The notes: generated from the letters alone by a model not told the origin. Counted from the stretch's first letter, positions 10,854 through 22,957 are shown. The stretch: 64,000 bases of DNA from Areca catechu (GCA_021397845.1 CM038053.1:141312541-141376540); one strand, 5' to 3'. Numbers and translations are program-made.

Positions 10854-11595
10854 GGCACATCTCTCTAAGAAAATGTCTCCTAAGACATCTGAAGAAAGAG
10901 AGAGGATGGCTATGATTCCTTATGCTTCGGTTGTAGGATAAATTATGTATGCTATGTTATATACCAGACCTGATGTTGCTTATGCCTTGGGCATAGTAAG
11001 CAGGTTTTGGGCAGATCTAGGAGAGGATCATTGGAGAGTTGTGGAAAATATTCTTAAGTACCTGAGAATGACTAAAAATATTTTTCTAGTATATGGAGGA
11101 TCAGAGTTGAAACTAGAAGGATATACGGATATTAGTTTTCAATCAGATCCAGTTGATAGCAAATCAACATCGAGGTATGTCTTCACCCTAAATGATGGTG
11201 CAGTGAGTTGGAAGAGTACAAAGTAGCCAACAGTAGCTGACTCAGTCACTGAGGCAGAATACATAGCTGCAACTGAAGCCACGAAGGAAGTTGTCTGGAT
11301 AAAGAAATTCATTATGGAATTGGACGTGGTTCTTGAAATATAACAGCCAGTACCGTTATACTGTGATAACACTGGAGCTGTTGCATAAGCAAAAGAACCG
11401 AGGTCTCACCATAAGTCCAAGCACATTCTAAGACGGTTCCACCTTGTTTGAGATAATAGAAAGACAAGATGTTGTCATCGATCGAGTTGATACAAAGAAT
11501 AATATAGCAGACCTATTTACTAAAGCATTACCCAAGCAGTAATTAGATCACCACTTAGATAGTATGGGTATAAGGTATAAAGGTGATTGGCTTTA
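10854..11595 (+). pseudogene. Copia A RNase H domain remnant
   Basis: RNase H removes RNA from the RNA/cDNA hybrid. The frame at 10945-11226 reads TRPDVAYALGIVSRF, LEGYTDISFQSD (first catalytic Asp) and SRYVFTLNDGAVSWKSTK, then a TAG at 11224. Beyond it come VTEAEYIAATEATKE (catalytic Glu) and LYCDNTGA in the same general frame with further stops (TAA near 11340, TAA near 11387). Order and spacing are those of copia RNase H; it is inactive. Confidence 0.88.
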
Positions 11596-11610
11596 GTGCA
11601 AGTGGGAGAT
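11595..11610 (+). promoter_or_regulatory. Polypurine tract of copia A
   Basis: agtgcaagtgggagat directly precedes the TG of the 3' LTR. The same words precede the A-like LTR at 47903, and in reverse complement the B-type 3' LTRs. This is the usual site of plus-strand priming. Confidence 0.8.
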
Positions 11611-14114
11611 TGAAAGAAAAGTGCCCTAAAAGCCAATCAATATAAGGGCATTTTTGTAATCTTCCAACTCTTGTATGACATTATACTAATAAAGGCATTT
11701 ATTTTTTATCATATACTGCTGTGTCTTATTTATAGATTATGATGAATCCCATAGATTAGGGCAATGGAATTAGGATTATGATAAAGATCATAATAGTGAG
11801 TCCAAGTTCCTCCTATAAATCCTAATCAAAATGTTCCTAGTCAATGGATCATCGATTCAGGGATCGATGAATCCGGTGAGAATAGCTTATCCTATGTATG
11901 CTCAATTAATGAGGATGGTTGGTCTCACAACCATTTGTGTAGAGATACTAATACAAGGATAAGGGTGCTCATCAGAATATGAGTATGCTAAACTAATCCG
12001 TATTGAGACCATCTTATGGAAGTCATACTACTTGTCAAAAGATAGGTCTTAGAGTAGGAGTTGTGCATGTAATCTTTAGACCTGAAGTCACCATGGTTCC
12101 TTGTGCACACTAAGTCATGTTTTGGTTCATACTCATTCATGACATTGAGTCATGTACAGATGTTCTAGGTATGGTGGAAGGTGTACAAATGATGTGAGTG
12201 GACCAACAAGGAATCGATCATTCCTGGTAAGAGGAATCGTTATCCCATGTAATCTCTTCGATGAATGTCTCAAGGATCCTTTGATCAAAGCAGGATGAGA
12301 TTAGAAGTGGTTTCTAATCAGTCATCAGCTGAGTTCTCATGATCGAGCTAAGATTCGATATGACTAAGTGTTAGGGTTTGACATATATCCATACCTACCA
12401 CTTAATCGGGATAATAGGAGATAGAAAGATTGAATTACATGGTAACTTTCTACTGAAGGGTATTTTGATAATTTCTACCAAATTCCATATTTTCTGGGTA
12501 GGCATGACACGTTGCTAGACATCAATCTTGTCCTGTAGGTTTTCATGAACCAATTGGATTGGTTTCATGAGTCAATTTGATGGATGATTTGAATTGGACA
12601 ATTAAGTGAGCCAATTTGACCTAATTAGGTTAATCGGGTTCGATTGGTTCGAATCGGCTTAAACCTAAACCTACTGCTAGCTAAATGTGGAACCCAAAGT
12701 GTCACACACATTAGGGAGTTGGACAAGGAAGTCATACATGGTTTAGTTAGGGTCATGGCATCCTAATTGGTTAGCCAGATTACACACTAGCATGTGTAGG
12801 CTAACCTAATTCCTAACCCAATTGATTTGGGTCTAGTTGCTTGTTAATTGGACTAACCTTATTTAGGAAAACCTACATTAGGTTGAGTCCTAAGTGGGGC
12901 AGCCTAAACCAGACTTTATCTGGTTTTATTTGAACATTAAACCTGGTTTATTGAAGAGTCCTAGGTGCTCAGGACTCTTGGCGCCTCTTGGCGCACGAGG
13001 GAGAAGAGAGTGTGCACAGAAGGACTCCCGGTTTATTGAAGAGTCCTAGGTGCTCAGGACTCTTGGCGCCTCTTGGCGCACGAGGGAGAAGAGAGTGTGA
13101 GCAGAAGGACTGAGAGTCCTTCTGCAGATGAAACTATGGGATTTTCTCATCTGGGATGCTTTTTTAGATTATCTCGATGACTTTTGGTTTTTTGAATGAC
13201 CGGTCAAAGAGGGATAAAGGGGTGGTGTGAAAGGAGAAAGAAGTTAGCTTTCGCAGATGAAGATTCGTGTCTCTTCATCTACACATGGTTCTATGGCAGA
13301 GTCCTTCTGCTCTCAGGATTCTTCTTCTTTTACCATTTTAAGATCTGTAAAGATGCCTCCTTTCCTTCCCTTGAGTTCGGTACATGCCATATGGCATGAG
13401 GAGAGTTCATCTGAAAACCAAGAGAACTCATATAAGACTCCTGAATCCTGAAGAGTCTTATTAGATATGAAGAGACATATCTGATAAGAAATATTGGGAT
13501 GCTTTTCATGCCTCTTAAATCATTATTTAAAGGGTGTACGGTGAAATGAGTAAGGTAATGTTCGGTCTTCCGAAATAGGAGTCCAATTTCCACCGAGTCT
13601 TCTATCTAAGTGTCTCTCTCTGTCTCTCCCTCCCTCCTCCTTTCTTTAAGACAATACTTGTCTTGTTAAGACAAGGTCTTTTCTAGTAGGACAAGGCTTT
13701 GTTTTAGGACATAAGCCTAAGGGATCCTAGAGGAGGGTTGTCCTAAAACTAAGAGTGGTTTAGGAGAGTGTTCATAGTGCTCTATGTGGGACAGGGTGTC
13801 CTGTAGTGGTCAAAAATCCAAAGGCTGCCGAAGAGTCCTACTCTAGCAAGCAACTTCAAGAAGGAATTCTTTCTTGGTTCAATTCTCGTGTGGATCACCG
13901 TTGGAGAGCTTGCACTTGTGGGCCTTGTATAATTGGTAACAGCATTTCAGGTATGTTTCTTGTACTTCTTTATGATTCATTAGTTGGTAATGTCTAAGGG
14001 GATCCGGGAATTAGGGTTTCTTTTATCCGGTTAGGGTTTTCATGCTTGAATTTTTGTTTCAAAATTAACTTCCGCAAGTAGCATAATGACCTAGGCTCCC
14101 TAGAAATCCCATCA
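11611..14114 (+). repeat. 3' LTR of copia A
   Basis: Homologous to 3817-6235 along its length. It is 85 bp longer because a segment is tandemly duplicated: 12945-13029 and 13030-13114 (ggtttattgaagagtcctag... in both). The candidate TATA element is at 13524-13531. It ends CCCATCA at 14114, followed by the GATTT duplication. Confidence 0.92.
12945..13114 (+). repeat. 85-bp tandem duplication inside the 3' LTR of copia A
   Basis: Two adjacent near-identical 85-bp units containing gagtcctaggtgctcaggactcttggcgcc. The 5' LTR has a single copy (about 5148-5230). The duplication therefore arose after, or independently of, reverse transcription that made the LTRs identical. Confidence 0.85.
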
Positions 14115-14119
14115 GATTT
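14115..14119. repeat. Target site duplication GATTT (right) of copia A
   Basis: Exact repeat of 3812-3816, directly after the terminal CA of the 3' LTR. Confidence 0.9.
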
Positions 14120-14421
14120 TTAGTGGAGGACCACATGCCTACTGAAAAGGAGCCTAGAATAAAATTTAATAGTTGTTTGGAAAAGCAATTAGTTGAGAAC
14201 CTACCTTTAGATCTACATGAATGGGCCGACCCACACTCAGGCTTGTGTGTAGTCTATAAGATTCTTGTACCTGCTAGGAAATTAATGTAATTCCTAGGAT
14301 TTTGAGGCTACTAATTTGAACAAAATAGTGGTTGGACCATAAGACAAAAGGCGAAGTCTATAGGATTAAATGATTCATGTACTAATAGGCCTTGTTCTCT
14401 TTTCTTTTTCAGTGTTACACA
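14120..14421 (+). mobile_element. Copia B0 leader, 3' part
   Basis: Continuation of the leader interrupted at 3811. gagaacctacctttagatctacatgaatgggccgaccc matches the reverse complement of the B2 leader near 25480-25530, and the order of shared words leads directly to the gag start, as in B2. Confidence 0.7.
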
Positions 14422-14971
14422 TGGCCAATACATTGTTGCTTTGTTTATTATTGGATAATGAAAAGCTAACAGGATCCAATTTTGATAATTAGTATCGAAA
14501 GCTAAAATGTCTTGGAGAATGAATGGATCTTGTATGTACTGACAGATCTAGTACCTAAGGAACCCACTTTGAATGCTTGAGGTTCGATTAAAGATACTTA
14601 CCAGAAGTGGCTCAATGATCAAACTATAGTTTGATGCATTATGCAAAAATCCATGAATGATGAGTTCAGCTGCATATTCGAGGATACTTTGCCAGAGGAT
14701 ATACTTCAAGTGTTGAAAGAATTCTTGGTACTCTCGATGATGTTGAAAGGTATAAAAATCTTGTTTCATTTTTAATGCCAAGATGAGGGAAGGGGCGCTG
14801 GCCACTAATCATGTATATTATACATGATCAAACTAAACGAGCACCAAAGAAAACTTGAGTTTCCCCTGCAAGAGCAGCTAGAAAAAGATGTGATCTTGAT
14901 CCGTATGAAAGTCCTACCTCGACTTCCTTATTAGCCATTTCAGAATGACTAAGCTACAATCAACTACCATG
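14422..14971 (+). pseudogene. gag: Copia B0 gag remnant
   Basis: Starting at about 14423 (MANTLLLCLLLDNEKLTGSNF), this is a heavily mutated relative of the B2 gag at 25014-25292 (MSSNLSLRSLLNNEKLKGPNF). In-frame stops appear within the first 30 codons (TAG near 14491) and frameshifts follow. Similarity continues through a YIIHDQTK / LDPYESPTSTSL part. It ends abruptly at caactaccatg, where the B1 LTR begins (TGTTGGG at 14972), in the middle of what B2 encodes as KPAVNYQGL. Confidence 0.75.
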
Positions 14972-16854
14972 TGTTGGGAATTGTGTCCCAAAGCCAATCA
15001 TTTAAACTATAGACGATTGTGCTATTTTGTAATTGTATATAAATTTTTTAATGAATAAAAGTTATTCTTTTGGCTGTTCATCATATATGCATTTTTCTGA
15101 AAAGAACTCTTGTGTGACAGAGTCCTTAGAACTACATTATATTTGATATAGAGAGGATATATCAAGTAGTTCTTAAACTAGTTCACAACCAAATGATACA
15201 TTATTATAGGATGGTGATGTATCAAGTGTAGGTTATTGTATATCACATTTATTGGATGTCCTCTTAACCAAGGAGTGTAGGATACTGATGTGACATACAG
15301 GTGAAATGTATGATATCTCATTGAACGTGATGAATTGTGGAGCTCCCTTCTACCAAAGGATTGCTCGCAAAGAGATATGGGTATATGTGTCACTCATACC
15401 TGAGGTCACCATGGTAACTTGCAAGCACTTACTATACTTTGGTACTGGACTACCTGGATTTTTAGTCAGTGATGAAAGGCTTCTAGGTACAGTCAAGTAC
15501 TTGTAGAGCGGTGGTGGATCAAGATGGGATTGACCCCATCAAATGGTTTGGAGTGAATGATACTATGTCTCAATTCAGCAAAACCTTGGCCAAGGTAGTT
15601 CCTATGAGAAGTCACGAACTTGTAAGGTTGAGACATGATCTAGATGTACCAGGTTAGGGTTAGCAGTCAAACCCTAGGTCATCCTGAGCATTTTGAGGTC
15701 AAAGGAATGAATTATGTGGTAACCATTTGCTAGAGGTTCTAGAAAGTTGCTCTACAATCTTCGACCTATCCAGATATCGGGTATCATTACTAGATGATGA
15801 CTTTGACTGGTACTGGAAGTATTCTAATGCTATCATCTTAGTGTTCAAACATATGGGGTCACAACCATAGGGGTTTCTATCTGATCTAAAAGCTGATTGA
15901 CGATTGAGAATCGTTCGCTATCACTGGATGTTTATATGATTGACCATGTTCCAAGTGTTGACACTTTGACACTTGGAAGTGTCGGCACTTGCAAGTGTCA
16001 AACACTAGGAAGTGTCGGCACTTGGCTGTGACGAGCAAAAATTCTAGGAAGAATTTTTGGAAAGTTTTGATCTCAATTCGAATTTTGAATTTTGGTTGGT
16101 TTTGGCTCCAAGCCTTCATGAATGATGGTCATTCTTTGGAAGGTTTTGACCTCAATTCAAATTTTGAATTTTGGCTAGTTTTGGCTCTAAGCTTTCTTGA
16201 AATGATGGTCATTCTTGCCTTATGAGCTTAAAGCCAATTTAGTATGGCCGTTGACCTTCTCCCCCAATCACTTCTCCTTCCTCTTTCTCCCTCTCATGGC
16301 TGCCTCTATAAATAAAGATTGTTTTAGGGGTTGCTGGTTGAGAGAGAAAAAAAAAGAGTTTTCTTATTGAATGAGATTATTGAAATTCTGAGAGGGAAAA
16401 GAAAAGGGGCTTGGGAGGACAGGATTTTGGGTGTGTGACTACCTAGCACTCAAGCAAGGTCTTGGGAAGAGAGGTTGTTAGGAAGGGTTCCACCTCTTCT
16501 CCTTGTCTTCCAAGAAGAAGTAGATCAGTCTCAAGGATCCTAAGGAGCTAGCACTCTAAGGAAGTTTATCAGAATCGAGCCCTGGTGTAAACTACATGTA
16601 GAGGCCAGACACATGTGTGGCTCGAGAGCTTTTCATAACCTCCTCCTTAAGGTATAATGGTAAGGTATCCCTATGCTTTTTGGTTCTTTTCTTGCTTATG
16701 ATATCTTTTGGATGCTATATTGTCATACTTGTTCTTGTTGCTGGAAAATTGGTAGATCATTTTGATCGATCTACCAAGCCTTCCACTATGCTTATTTTTA
16801 AATTATTTTAAAATACTTTTTTCTGCCAAGCAAGCTCATTTTGTTTTCCCTTCA
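14972..16854 (+). repeat. 5' LTR of copia B1
   Basis: Begins TGTTGGGAATTGTGTCCC at 14972 and ends TTTTCCCTTCA at 16854, directly before a clear primer site. It matches the reverse-oriented LTRs at 19301-21327 and 34835-36662. It contains tataaata at 16307-16314 and a cluster of aagtgtcggcactt-type words at 15955-16025. No partner 3' LTR in this orientation is present; ccatg at 14967-14971 is the candidate left target duplication. Confidence 0.88.
16307..16314 (+). promoter_or_regulatory. Candidate TATA box of B-type LTR
   Basis: tataaata within gcctctataaataaag. The same element is found, reverse complemented, in the other B LTRs at 19808-19815 and 35355-35362. Confidence 0.6.
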
Positions 16855-16855
16855 G

Positions 16856-16867
16856 TGGTATCAGAGC
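16856..16867 (+). promoter_or_regulatory. Primer binding site of copia B1
   Basis: tggtatcagagc is an exact match to the plant initiator-Met-tRNA primer site and starts one base after the LTR end. Confidence 0.95.
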
Positions 16868-17655
16868 CAGGTTCTTCACAGTATAATAATGCTAGCATGC
16901 TTTGACATCATAGTTTTCTTTTAAGGTACCTGGATTGAGTGCTTCACCATGGCCATCCGGTCATAGGAGAGAAGTAGACCCTCCTTTCGATTCAATGGGG
17001 TCTCCTATGGTATGTAGGGGTGCCGCTTGTGATTGACTCATGAATAAGAAAAGTAAAAGAAAAAGTAGATTAAAATGTTTTAATCTAATGTTTTGATCAT
17101 AAAACAAATTTAGATGATATCTAAGAGTTTTTTTTGTTAGTTTTGATTAAAAGTTTTTTTAAAAAAACTTTGGATTTAAAATCACTATTTTTGTCTTGTG
17201 ACAGGCCTTGAGTCAATCCAAGTGTCGACACTTGAGTCGACTCATGCATGCATACAGAAAATATGACTTTCTGTTAATACTCTATCTCAGGCCTTGAGTC
17301 GATACTTGAGTCGACTCATGAGTGCGAAGTATCGACACTTGAGTCGACTTATGAGTGCATAGGGTCGACACTTGACCTGAGAATACAGAAAAATAGTGAA
17401 TTCAAATTCTAATTCATTGTAAAATTATTTTACATTATAAATTAAAATTATTTTAATTTATAAAGGCTATTGAACTTAATTGAAAATTTACCTTGAATGA
17501 TAAAGAACTCTAGGAATATGATTCAAAGATTTTAAGTCATTTCAATAAGCCTTAAGGGTCATGGGTTAGCTTCTATTAGGTCCTTAATTGGATTAGACCT
17601 AAGTTTAGTTGCATTGGACTATGTAGAGAACTAATCTAATCAAATGTTGAGTTAG
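16868..17655 (+). other. Leader of copia B1, truncated
   Basis: No coding region. It includes the shared leader block (16945-17045), a cluster of gtcgacacttgagtcgactca words at 17215-17380, and ends at ctaatcaaatgttgagttag. The B2 leader (reverse complement near 26290-26330) continues past that word, so B1 is cut here and gypsy G1 sequence follows. Confidence 0.7.
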
Positions 17656-18378
17656 CAATTTCAGCCTCCCCATTTGCTTGGAAATGGCCTATAGAGATGA
17701 AATAATGAATGATGCCCATGTCCTGGTAGAATTTAGCAAGCTTGACGCCATTGAATAGCGAGCCATTATCTATGATATTTTAGGAAGGACAAAATGATAA
17801 ATAATGGACATCCAGATGAAGTCCTTCACCTGGCCTCCATTATCTTGGTAGATGGATAGGGCCTCGATCTACTTCCTAAAGTAGTCAATGGCCACAAGTA
17901 AAAATTTTTGCTACCTCGAAGTCAAGGAAAAGGGTCACCATCCATGGCCCATTGAATGAAGGGCCATGGCATGCTTATTGGAGTAAGTGGCATAGTTGGC
18001 AATCATCAGACATTTGCATAATGCTGGTGACAGTCAAATCTCATGACCATGTGAATGGCATCTTGTTACATGGTAGGACAATATACCCTTGCCATAGGAT
18101 CTTGTAGGATAAGGCTCTGCTCCCCAAGTAGTTCCATAGATTTCCTTATGGACTTCTCACAAAGCATACTCCGCCTTTGAAGGTTGCAAGTAATTGAGTA
18201 ATGACAAGGAGAAGGACCTTTTGTAAAGCTTATCTTCATGAAGGATCAATCTAGAGGCCTAATGACATATCATATGGGCTTTCTCCCTTCTAATAGAGTT
18301 CTATCATGGAGATATTGGACTAGCAAATCCATCTAGCAAGGTTCAGCATCCAACTACATGATGGGAGTAGATTTGCTG
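17656..18378 (-). pseudogene. Ty3/gypsy G1 integrase remnant
   Basis: Minus-strand gypsy integrase of Tat type, in several frames. From the right: MDLLVQYLHDRTLL-like start, a damaged zinc site ending CHQHYAN (one Cys lost), LTPISMPWPFIQWAMDGDPFP (first catalytic Asp), then DNGSLFNGVKLAKFYQDMG (second Asp) and HFQANGEAEI (catalytic Glu, next to 17656). The order is complete but broken by frameshifts and stops, and the sequence ends just after the Glu. It probably belongs to the same element as the gag-RT at 27215-30282, since strand, family and order agree. Confidence 0.8.
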
Positions 18379-18839
18379 TGTTAGATGTATATGCCCTAGA
18401 AGCTAAGTTGACTGCTGACACACTATAATCATTTAAATATTAAATTATACTTAATCAGATTTTTTTTAATATAATTGGATATTTTTTCATTCATATTTTT
18501 GTGTCTATAAATCATTCATGGAGTTAATGGATAATGACACATATTCTCAAAAGTTAAGAATTTGAGCTACGTGTCATTATAGGTTAACTCCTAAATGCTC
18601 TTGATCATTGGATCATCATAGGGATGGTTATTGATCCATTAAGATCAGTGTACAAATCACTTTTCTTTTAGATAGACGAGTCTTGAGTATGTAGTGTGGG
18701 AATACTGGAGTGAATATACAAGTGGTTGTTAAAGAATAATAGTATTGAGTGTGACCAAGAATGAGAAGTCACATGGATGCCTACTCACTCATTAGTAACT
18801 TCTTGAACTATAGTTCTGTGAGTAGTTTCTTGACCTATT
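18379..18839 (+). mobile_element. LTR fragment, family D
   Basis: Begins TGTTAGATGTATATGCCCTAGAAGC, a typical copia-type LTR start, next to the gypsy integrase. It contains direction changes typical of a truncated LTR and ends where family C sequence starts at 18840. No primer site, coding sequence or second copy is in the window, so it may be one end of a solo LTR broken by later events. Confidence 0.45.
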
Positions 18840-19300
18840 TGTTGCCCAGCAAGCAATCCAAGTGGGGGGTTGAATTGGGTTTCAAAAACTTTTGCATGTA
18901 TGTGCCAATTCAAAAATAATTTAAGTACTAGTGAATTATAAGTGTTTGTGTGCTATTCAAAAGTATGCAGCAGAAATAAATAAAACAAAGTAAATAAGAG
19001 AAATGATAAGAAAGCAAGTAATCACAAACACCAAGAAATATAGTGGTTCGGTACATATTAAAGCACCTACATCCATTCCCGAAGGTCCACTTGGGTATTC
19101 CACTATAATCTTCCTTGATTACAGTCGATTAGTTTTCCGGACTCACTAATCAAAACCCAACTTATTTTCACTGGGAACATAAGTCAAAATCTCTTTGGTT
19201 TTACGGGATAACCAAAAACCTAGTTCTTTTTGTAACTTAGGCTCATCAACAACCTCCTTGGTTTTGTCACTTAGGCTAAACAAAAATCTGCATTGGTTTT
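18840..19300 (-). mobile_element. LTR fragment, family C (partial)
   Basis: tgttgcccagcaagcaatccaag...gggttgaattggg is the reverse complement of the end of the solo LTR at 33203-34679. The following parts (tggttcggtac..., ttggttttacggg...) match its 34220-34470 stretch in reverse order. It is cut at 19300 by the B2 LTR. Confidence 0.7.
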
Positions 19301-21327
19301 TGAAGGGAAAACATGCTAGGCAGAAAGAAAGTATTTTAAAACAATTTTAAAATAAATAAAGGAAGTCTTGGTAGATCGATTAAAATGATATACCAATTTG
19401 CCAGCAACAGGTTCTAGTAAAATAATGCAGCATGCAATATACATCAAGAGCAAGAAAAATAATCAAAGATATAAAAGTACCTTACCATTATACCTTTGAA
19501 ATGCTGTGGAGAAGGGTAAAGCACTGGAGCCACACATGCATCTGGCCTCTACAGGTAATCTACACCGGAGCTTGACTCTGATCAACTCCCTCGGAGTGCT
19601 AGATCTTTGGGATCCTTCGGGCTGATCTTCTTCTTCTCAGAAGACAAGGAGGAGAGGTGGAACCCTTCCTAACTATCTCTCTTTCCAAGACCTAGCTTGA
19701 ATGCTAGGTATTCTTACACCGAATCCTAAGTCCTCACAAAATCCCTTTTTCTTTTAGTTCTTCAACCTTTTTCTCTTAGCCAACCAGTAGCCCCTAAAAC
19801 AACCTTTATTTATAGAGGCAGTCATGAGAGGGAGAAAGAAGAAGGAGTGATTGGGGGAGAAGGTCAAGGGCATAACAATTTGGCTTTAACCATATAAAGA
19901 AGGAATGACAATCATTCCATGAAAGTTTGGAGCCAAAATAGCTTGAATTCGAAATTCAAATTAGGTCAAAACCATCCCCAAAAGCTTTCCAGAAAATCAA
20001 GTTTTTCTAGTCGAGCATAGACGAGTCGACTCAAGCAAGGGTTGAGTCGGCTTGTCCATAACACAGAATAGTTGGACTGTTCTTTCAGTAAGAATGAGTC
20101 GGCTCGAGCAGGGGTCGAGTTGGCTCATCCAAAAATAGAACGAGTCAGCTCGAACAGAGGTCAAGTCAGCTCATCTAGAACATAGAACGAGTCAGCTCGA
20201 GCAGGGGTTGAGTCGGCTCATCCAAAAATGACTTTCGAAAATGCTTCTTATCACAGCCCAGTGTCGAGCCCTCAAGTGCCGACACATGGTCAATTATATT
20301 GACTGCCAGTGATAGCAAATGATTTTTAATCATTGATCAGCCTTTAAATCAGATAGAAACCCCTATGGTGTGTGACTCCATAGGTTCGAACACTAAGCCG
20401 GTAGCATTGGAACACTTCCATACCAGTCAAAGTCCTTATCTAGCAATGATACTCCATAGGTTCGAACACTAAGCCGGGCATTGGAACACTTCCGTACCAG
20501 TCAAAGTCCTTATCTAGCAATGATACCCGACGTCCGGATAGGTCGAAGATTGCAGAGCAACTTTCAAGAACCTCTGGCATATGGTTATCGCATAATTCAT
20601 CCCTTTGACTTTATAACGCTCAGGATGATCTAGGATTTGACTGCCAACCCTAATTTGGTTTATCCAGATCATGCCTCAACTTTACAAGTTCTGTGACTCC
20701 TCACAAGAACTATCGTGGCCAAGGTTTTGCTAAATTGAGATACGGCGAGTCATTCACTCCAAACTATTTGGAGGGGTCAATTCCATCTTGATCCACCACC
20801 GCTCCACAAGTCTTGACTGCTCCCAATAAACTTTCATCACTGGATTACAAATCCAGGCAGTCCGGCTACAAAGTACAGTGTGAGTTGCTTGCAAGCTACC
20901 ATGGTGACCTTAGGTCTTAGGGCACATATACCCATATCCCTTCGTGAGCAATCCTTTGGCAGAAGAGAGCTCTGTAGATGGTCATGTTTAGTGAGATGTC
21001 ACACATTTCACTTGCATGTCACACCGGTGTCTCCACACTTCTTGGTCCAACAAATGTGACATACAACAACCTATACTCGATATATCATCGTTCTACAACA
21101 ATGTATCCTTTGGTTGTGAACTAGTTTAAGAACTACTTGATATATCTTTTCTATATCAAATAATGTAGTTCTAAGGACTCTATCATACAAGAGTTCATTT
21201 CAGAAAAATGTGAATATGATGAACAACCAAAAGAATAACTTTTATTCATTAAAAATTTATATACAATTACAAAATTAGCACAACCGTCTACAGCCAAGAC
21301 GTTGGCTTTGGGACACAATTCCTAACA
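19301..21327 (-). repeat. 3' LTR of copia B2
   Basis: Read on the minus strand it runs from TGTTAGGAATTGTGTCCC (21327) to TTTCCCTTCA (19301), matching the B1 LTR. It is longer than the other B LTRs because of a 76-bp tandem duplication (20376-20451, 20452-20525) and an expanded gagtcggctcgagcaggggtcgag cluster (about 20005-20225). The TATA element is at 19808-19815. Confidence 0.88.
20376..20525. repeat. 76-bp tandem duplication in the B2 LTR
   Basis: ctccataggttcgaacactaagccgg... occurs twice in succession (20376 and 20452), ending tctagcaatgata both times. The B3 LTR has one copy (about 35788-35862). Confidence 0.8.
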
Positions 21328-21346
21328 ACTCCAACTTGGACTAAAG
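21328..21346 (-). promoter_or_regulatory. Polypurine tract of copia B2
   Basis: On the minus strand ctttagtccaagttggagt leads directly into the LTR start. B3 has ctttagtccaagtgggagt at the same place (36663-36681). Confidence 0.7.
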
Positions 21347-21983
21347 CCAATCAGTACAGAATCTTATTCCCATTTTTCATTTACAAGTGTCGAACTCTTG
21401 AACTCCGATGACTTTAGTGAAGGGTTCTGCCAGGTTTTCCTTTCCATCAATCTTCTAAAGGTCAATGTCATCTCGTTCCATGATCTCTCATACAAGGTTA
21501 TAGTGCCTTAGAATGTGCTTTGTATGGTGATGAGACTTCAGCTTTGTACAGTGATGAGCAATGGCTCCAGTGCTTCACAATACATCGGAACAGGACCATC
21601 CAGGGAAGGTGCCACTCCCAGCTTGCCAAGGAACTTCCATAACCACACAGCTTCCTTCGCTGCATCTGATGCTGCAATGTATTCTACTTCGCATACTGAG
21701 TCCACCACAGTAGGCTGCTTGGAACTTTTCTAGTAGATCGCTCCTCCATTTAGGGTAAAGATAAATCCTGACACACTCTTGCTGTCATCTTTATCTGACT
21801 AGAAACTGGAGTCAATATACCCCACAAGTTTCAAGTCAGGTTCTCCATAAATCAACCATTGGTCCTTAGTACTTCACAAATACTTAAGAATGGTTTTTAC
21901 CACCTTCCAATGAACTTCACCTGGGTCAGACTGGTATCTGCTCACTATGCCTAGTGAGTATGCCATGACTGGTCTAGTACATG
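21347..21983 (-). pseudogene. Copia B2 RNase H domain remnant
   Basis: Minus-strand translation gives copia RNase H pieces in two frames, including a TRPVMAYSLGIVSRYQSDPGE-like start near 21965, AEYIAASDAAKEAVWL near 21690-21640 and a VYCDS-like position damaged near 21580. Stops and small indels separate the parts. The plus-strand ORF at 21515 is only its shadow. Confidence 0.75.
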
Positions 21984-22957
21984 TCATAGCGTGATAGAAC
22001 CCACTACCGAAGTATACGGCATTCTACTCATGCGCTCTCTCTTCTCAGGAGTTGTTGCACAATCCTTCTTGGAGAGAGCAATTCCAGTACCTATCGAGAG
22101 ATACACTTTCTTGAAATTTTTCATGCTGAACCGCTTCAACACAGTGTCGATGTACATAGACTGGGATAGTCCCAGAAGCCTCTTAGACCTATCTCTATAG
22201 ATCTTCATACCCAGTATGTAAGAGGCTTCATCCAAGTCCTTCATAGAGAAAATGGATGACAACCAGACCTTTATTCCTTGCAGTGCTGGAATGTCATTCC
22301 CAATTAAGAGAATGTCATCCACATATAGCATAAGGAATACAATCATAGAATCATTAACCCATTTGTAAATGCAAGGTTCTTCTCCATTCCTAATGAAGCC
22401 AAACGACTTGATACACTTATCAAATTGTATGTTCCAACTCCTTAATGCTTGCTTCAGTCCATAGATGGACTATTGAAGCTTGCAAACCTTTGACTTGTCT
22501 GTGGATGTGAACTCTTCAAGTTATGTCATATACACCACTTCTTCCAGCTCACCATTCAGGAAAGCTATTCGGACATCCATTTGCCAGATTTCATAGTCAA
22601 AGTGTGTCGCTAAAGCAAGCATGATCTGAATGGACTTGAGCATTGCCACAGGAGAGACGTCTCGTTATAATCAATACCAGAACGTTGACGATATCCTTTA
22701 GCAACCAGATGGGCTTTATAGGTCTCCACCTGCCCGTTTGCACCCCTTTTTCTCTTGAAAATTCATTTACACCCAATGGGTTTTATCCCTTCAGGCGGAT
22801 CAACCAATGTCCACATATTATTGATTTCCATGGATTCTATTTTGGATTGCATGTCTTTTAGCCATTTCTTAGAGTCGAACCTTTGCATTGCATCCATATA
22901 GATGATCGGATCCTCATTATTCTCATTGAGTTCAATGGGATCACCATCCCGAACCAA
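21984..22957 (-). pseudogene. Copia B2 reverse transcriptase
   Basis: The frame 22957-22763 holds the RT start (WLKDMQSKIESMEINNMWTLVDPPEG at residues 32-57). The frame 22346-21984 holds the catalytic box LYVDDILLIGND (residues 7-18) and SMKDLDEASYILGMKIYRDRS (residues 34-54). The piece between (about 22760-22350) is present but shifted and interrupted, and includes the TFLNG/GLKQA region. YVDD is intact here, unlike in copia A, but the domain as a whole is not open. Confidence 0.88.

Larger units (their letters stand above)
3817..14114 (+). mobile_element. Copia A: complete, decayed Ty1/copia LTR retrotransposon
   Basis: Full-length element of about 10.3 kb on the plus strand. LTRs of 2419 and 2504 bp begin TGAAAGAAAAGTGCC and end CTAGAAATCCCATCA. 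Then come a primer site at 6237, a 1.46 kb leader, gag (7716), protease remnant (8570), integrase (8763-9700), RT (10173) and RNase H (10945-11560), a purine-rich tract and the 3' LTR. Integrase before RT defines Ty1/copia. Each coding part has several stops, and the LTRs differ by many substitutions and an 85-bp tandem duplication, so the insertion is old and the copy is dead. It sits in the leader of copia B0. Confidence 0.93.

Noticed and set aside
17200..17400. Repeated gtcgac words as a satellite or integration site
   Set aside because: Spacing is irregular and the words occur only within retroelement LTRs and leaders. Kept as a word-cluster finding rather than a satellite call.
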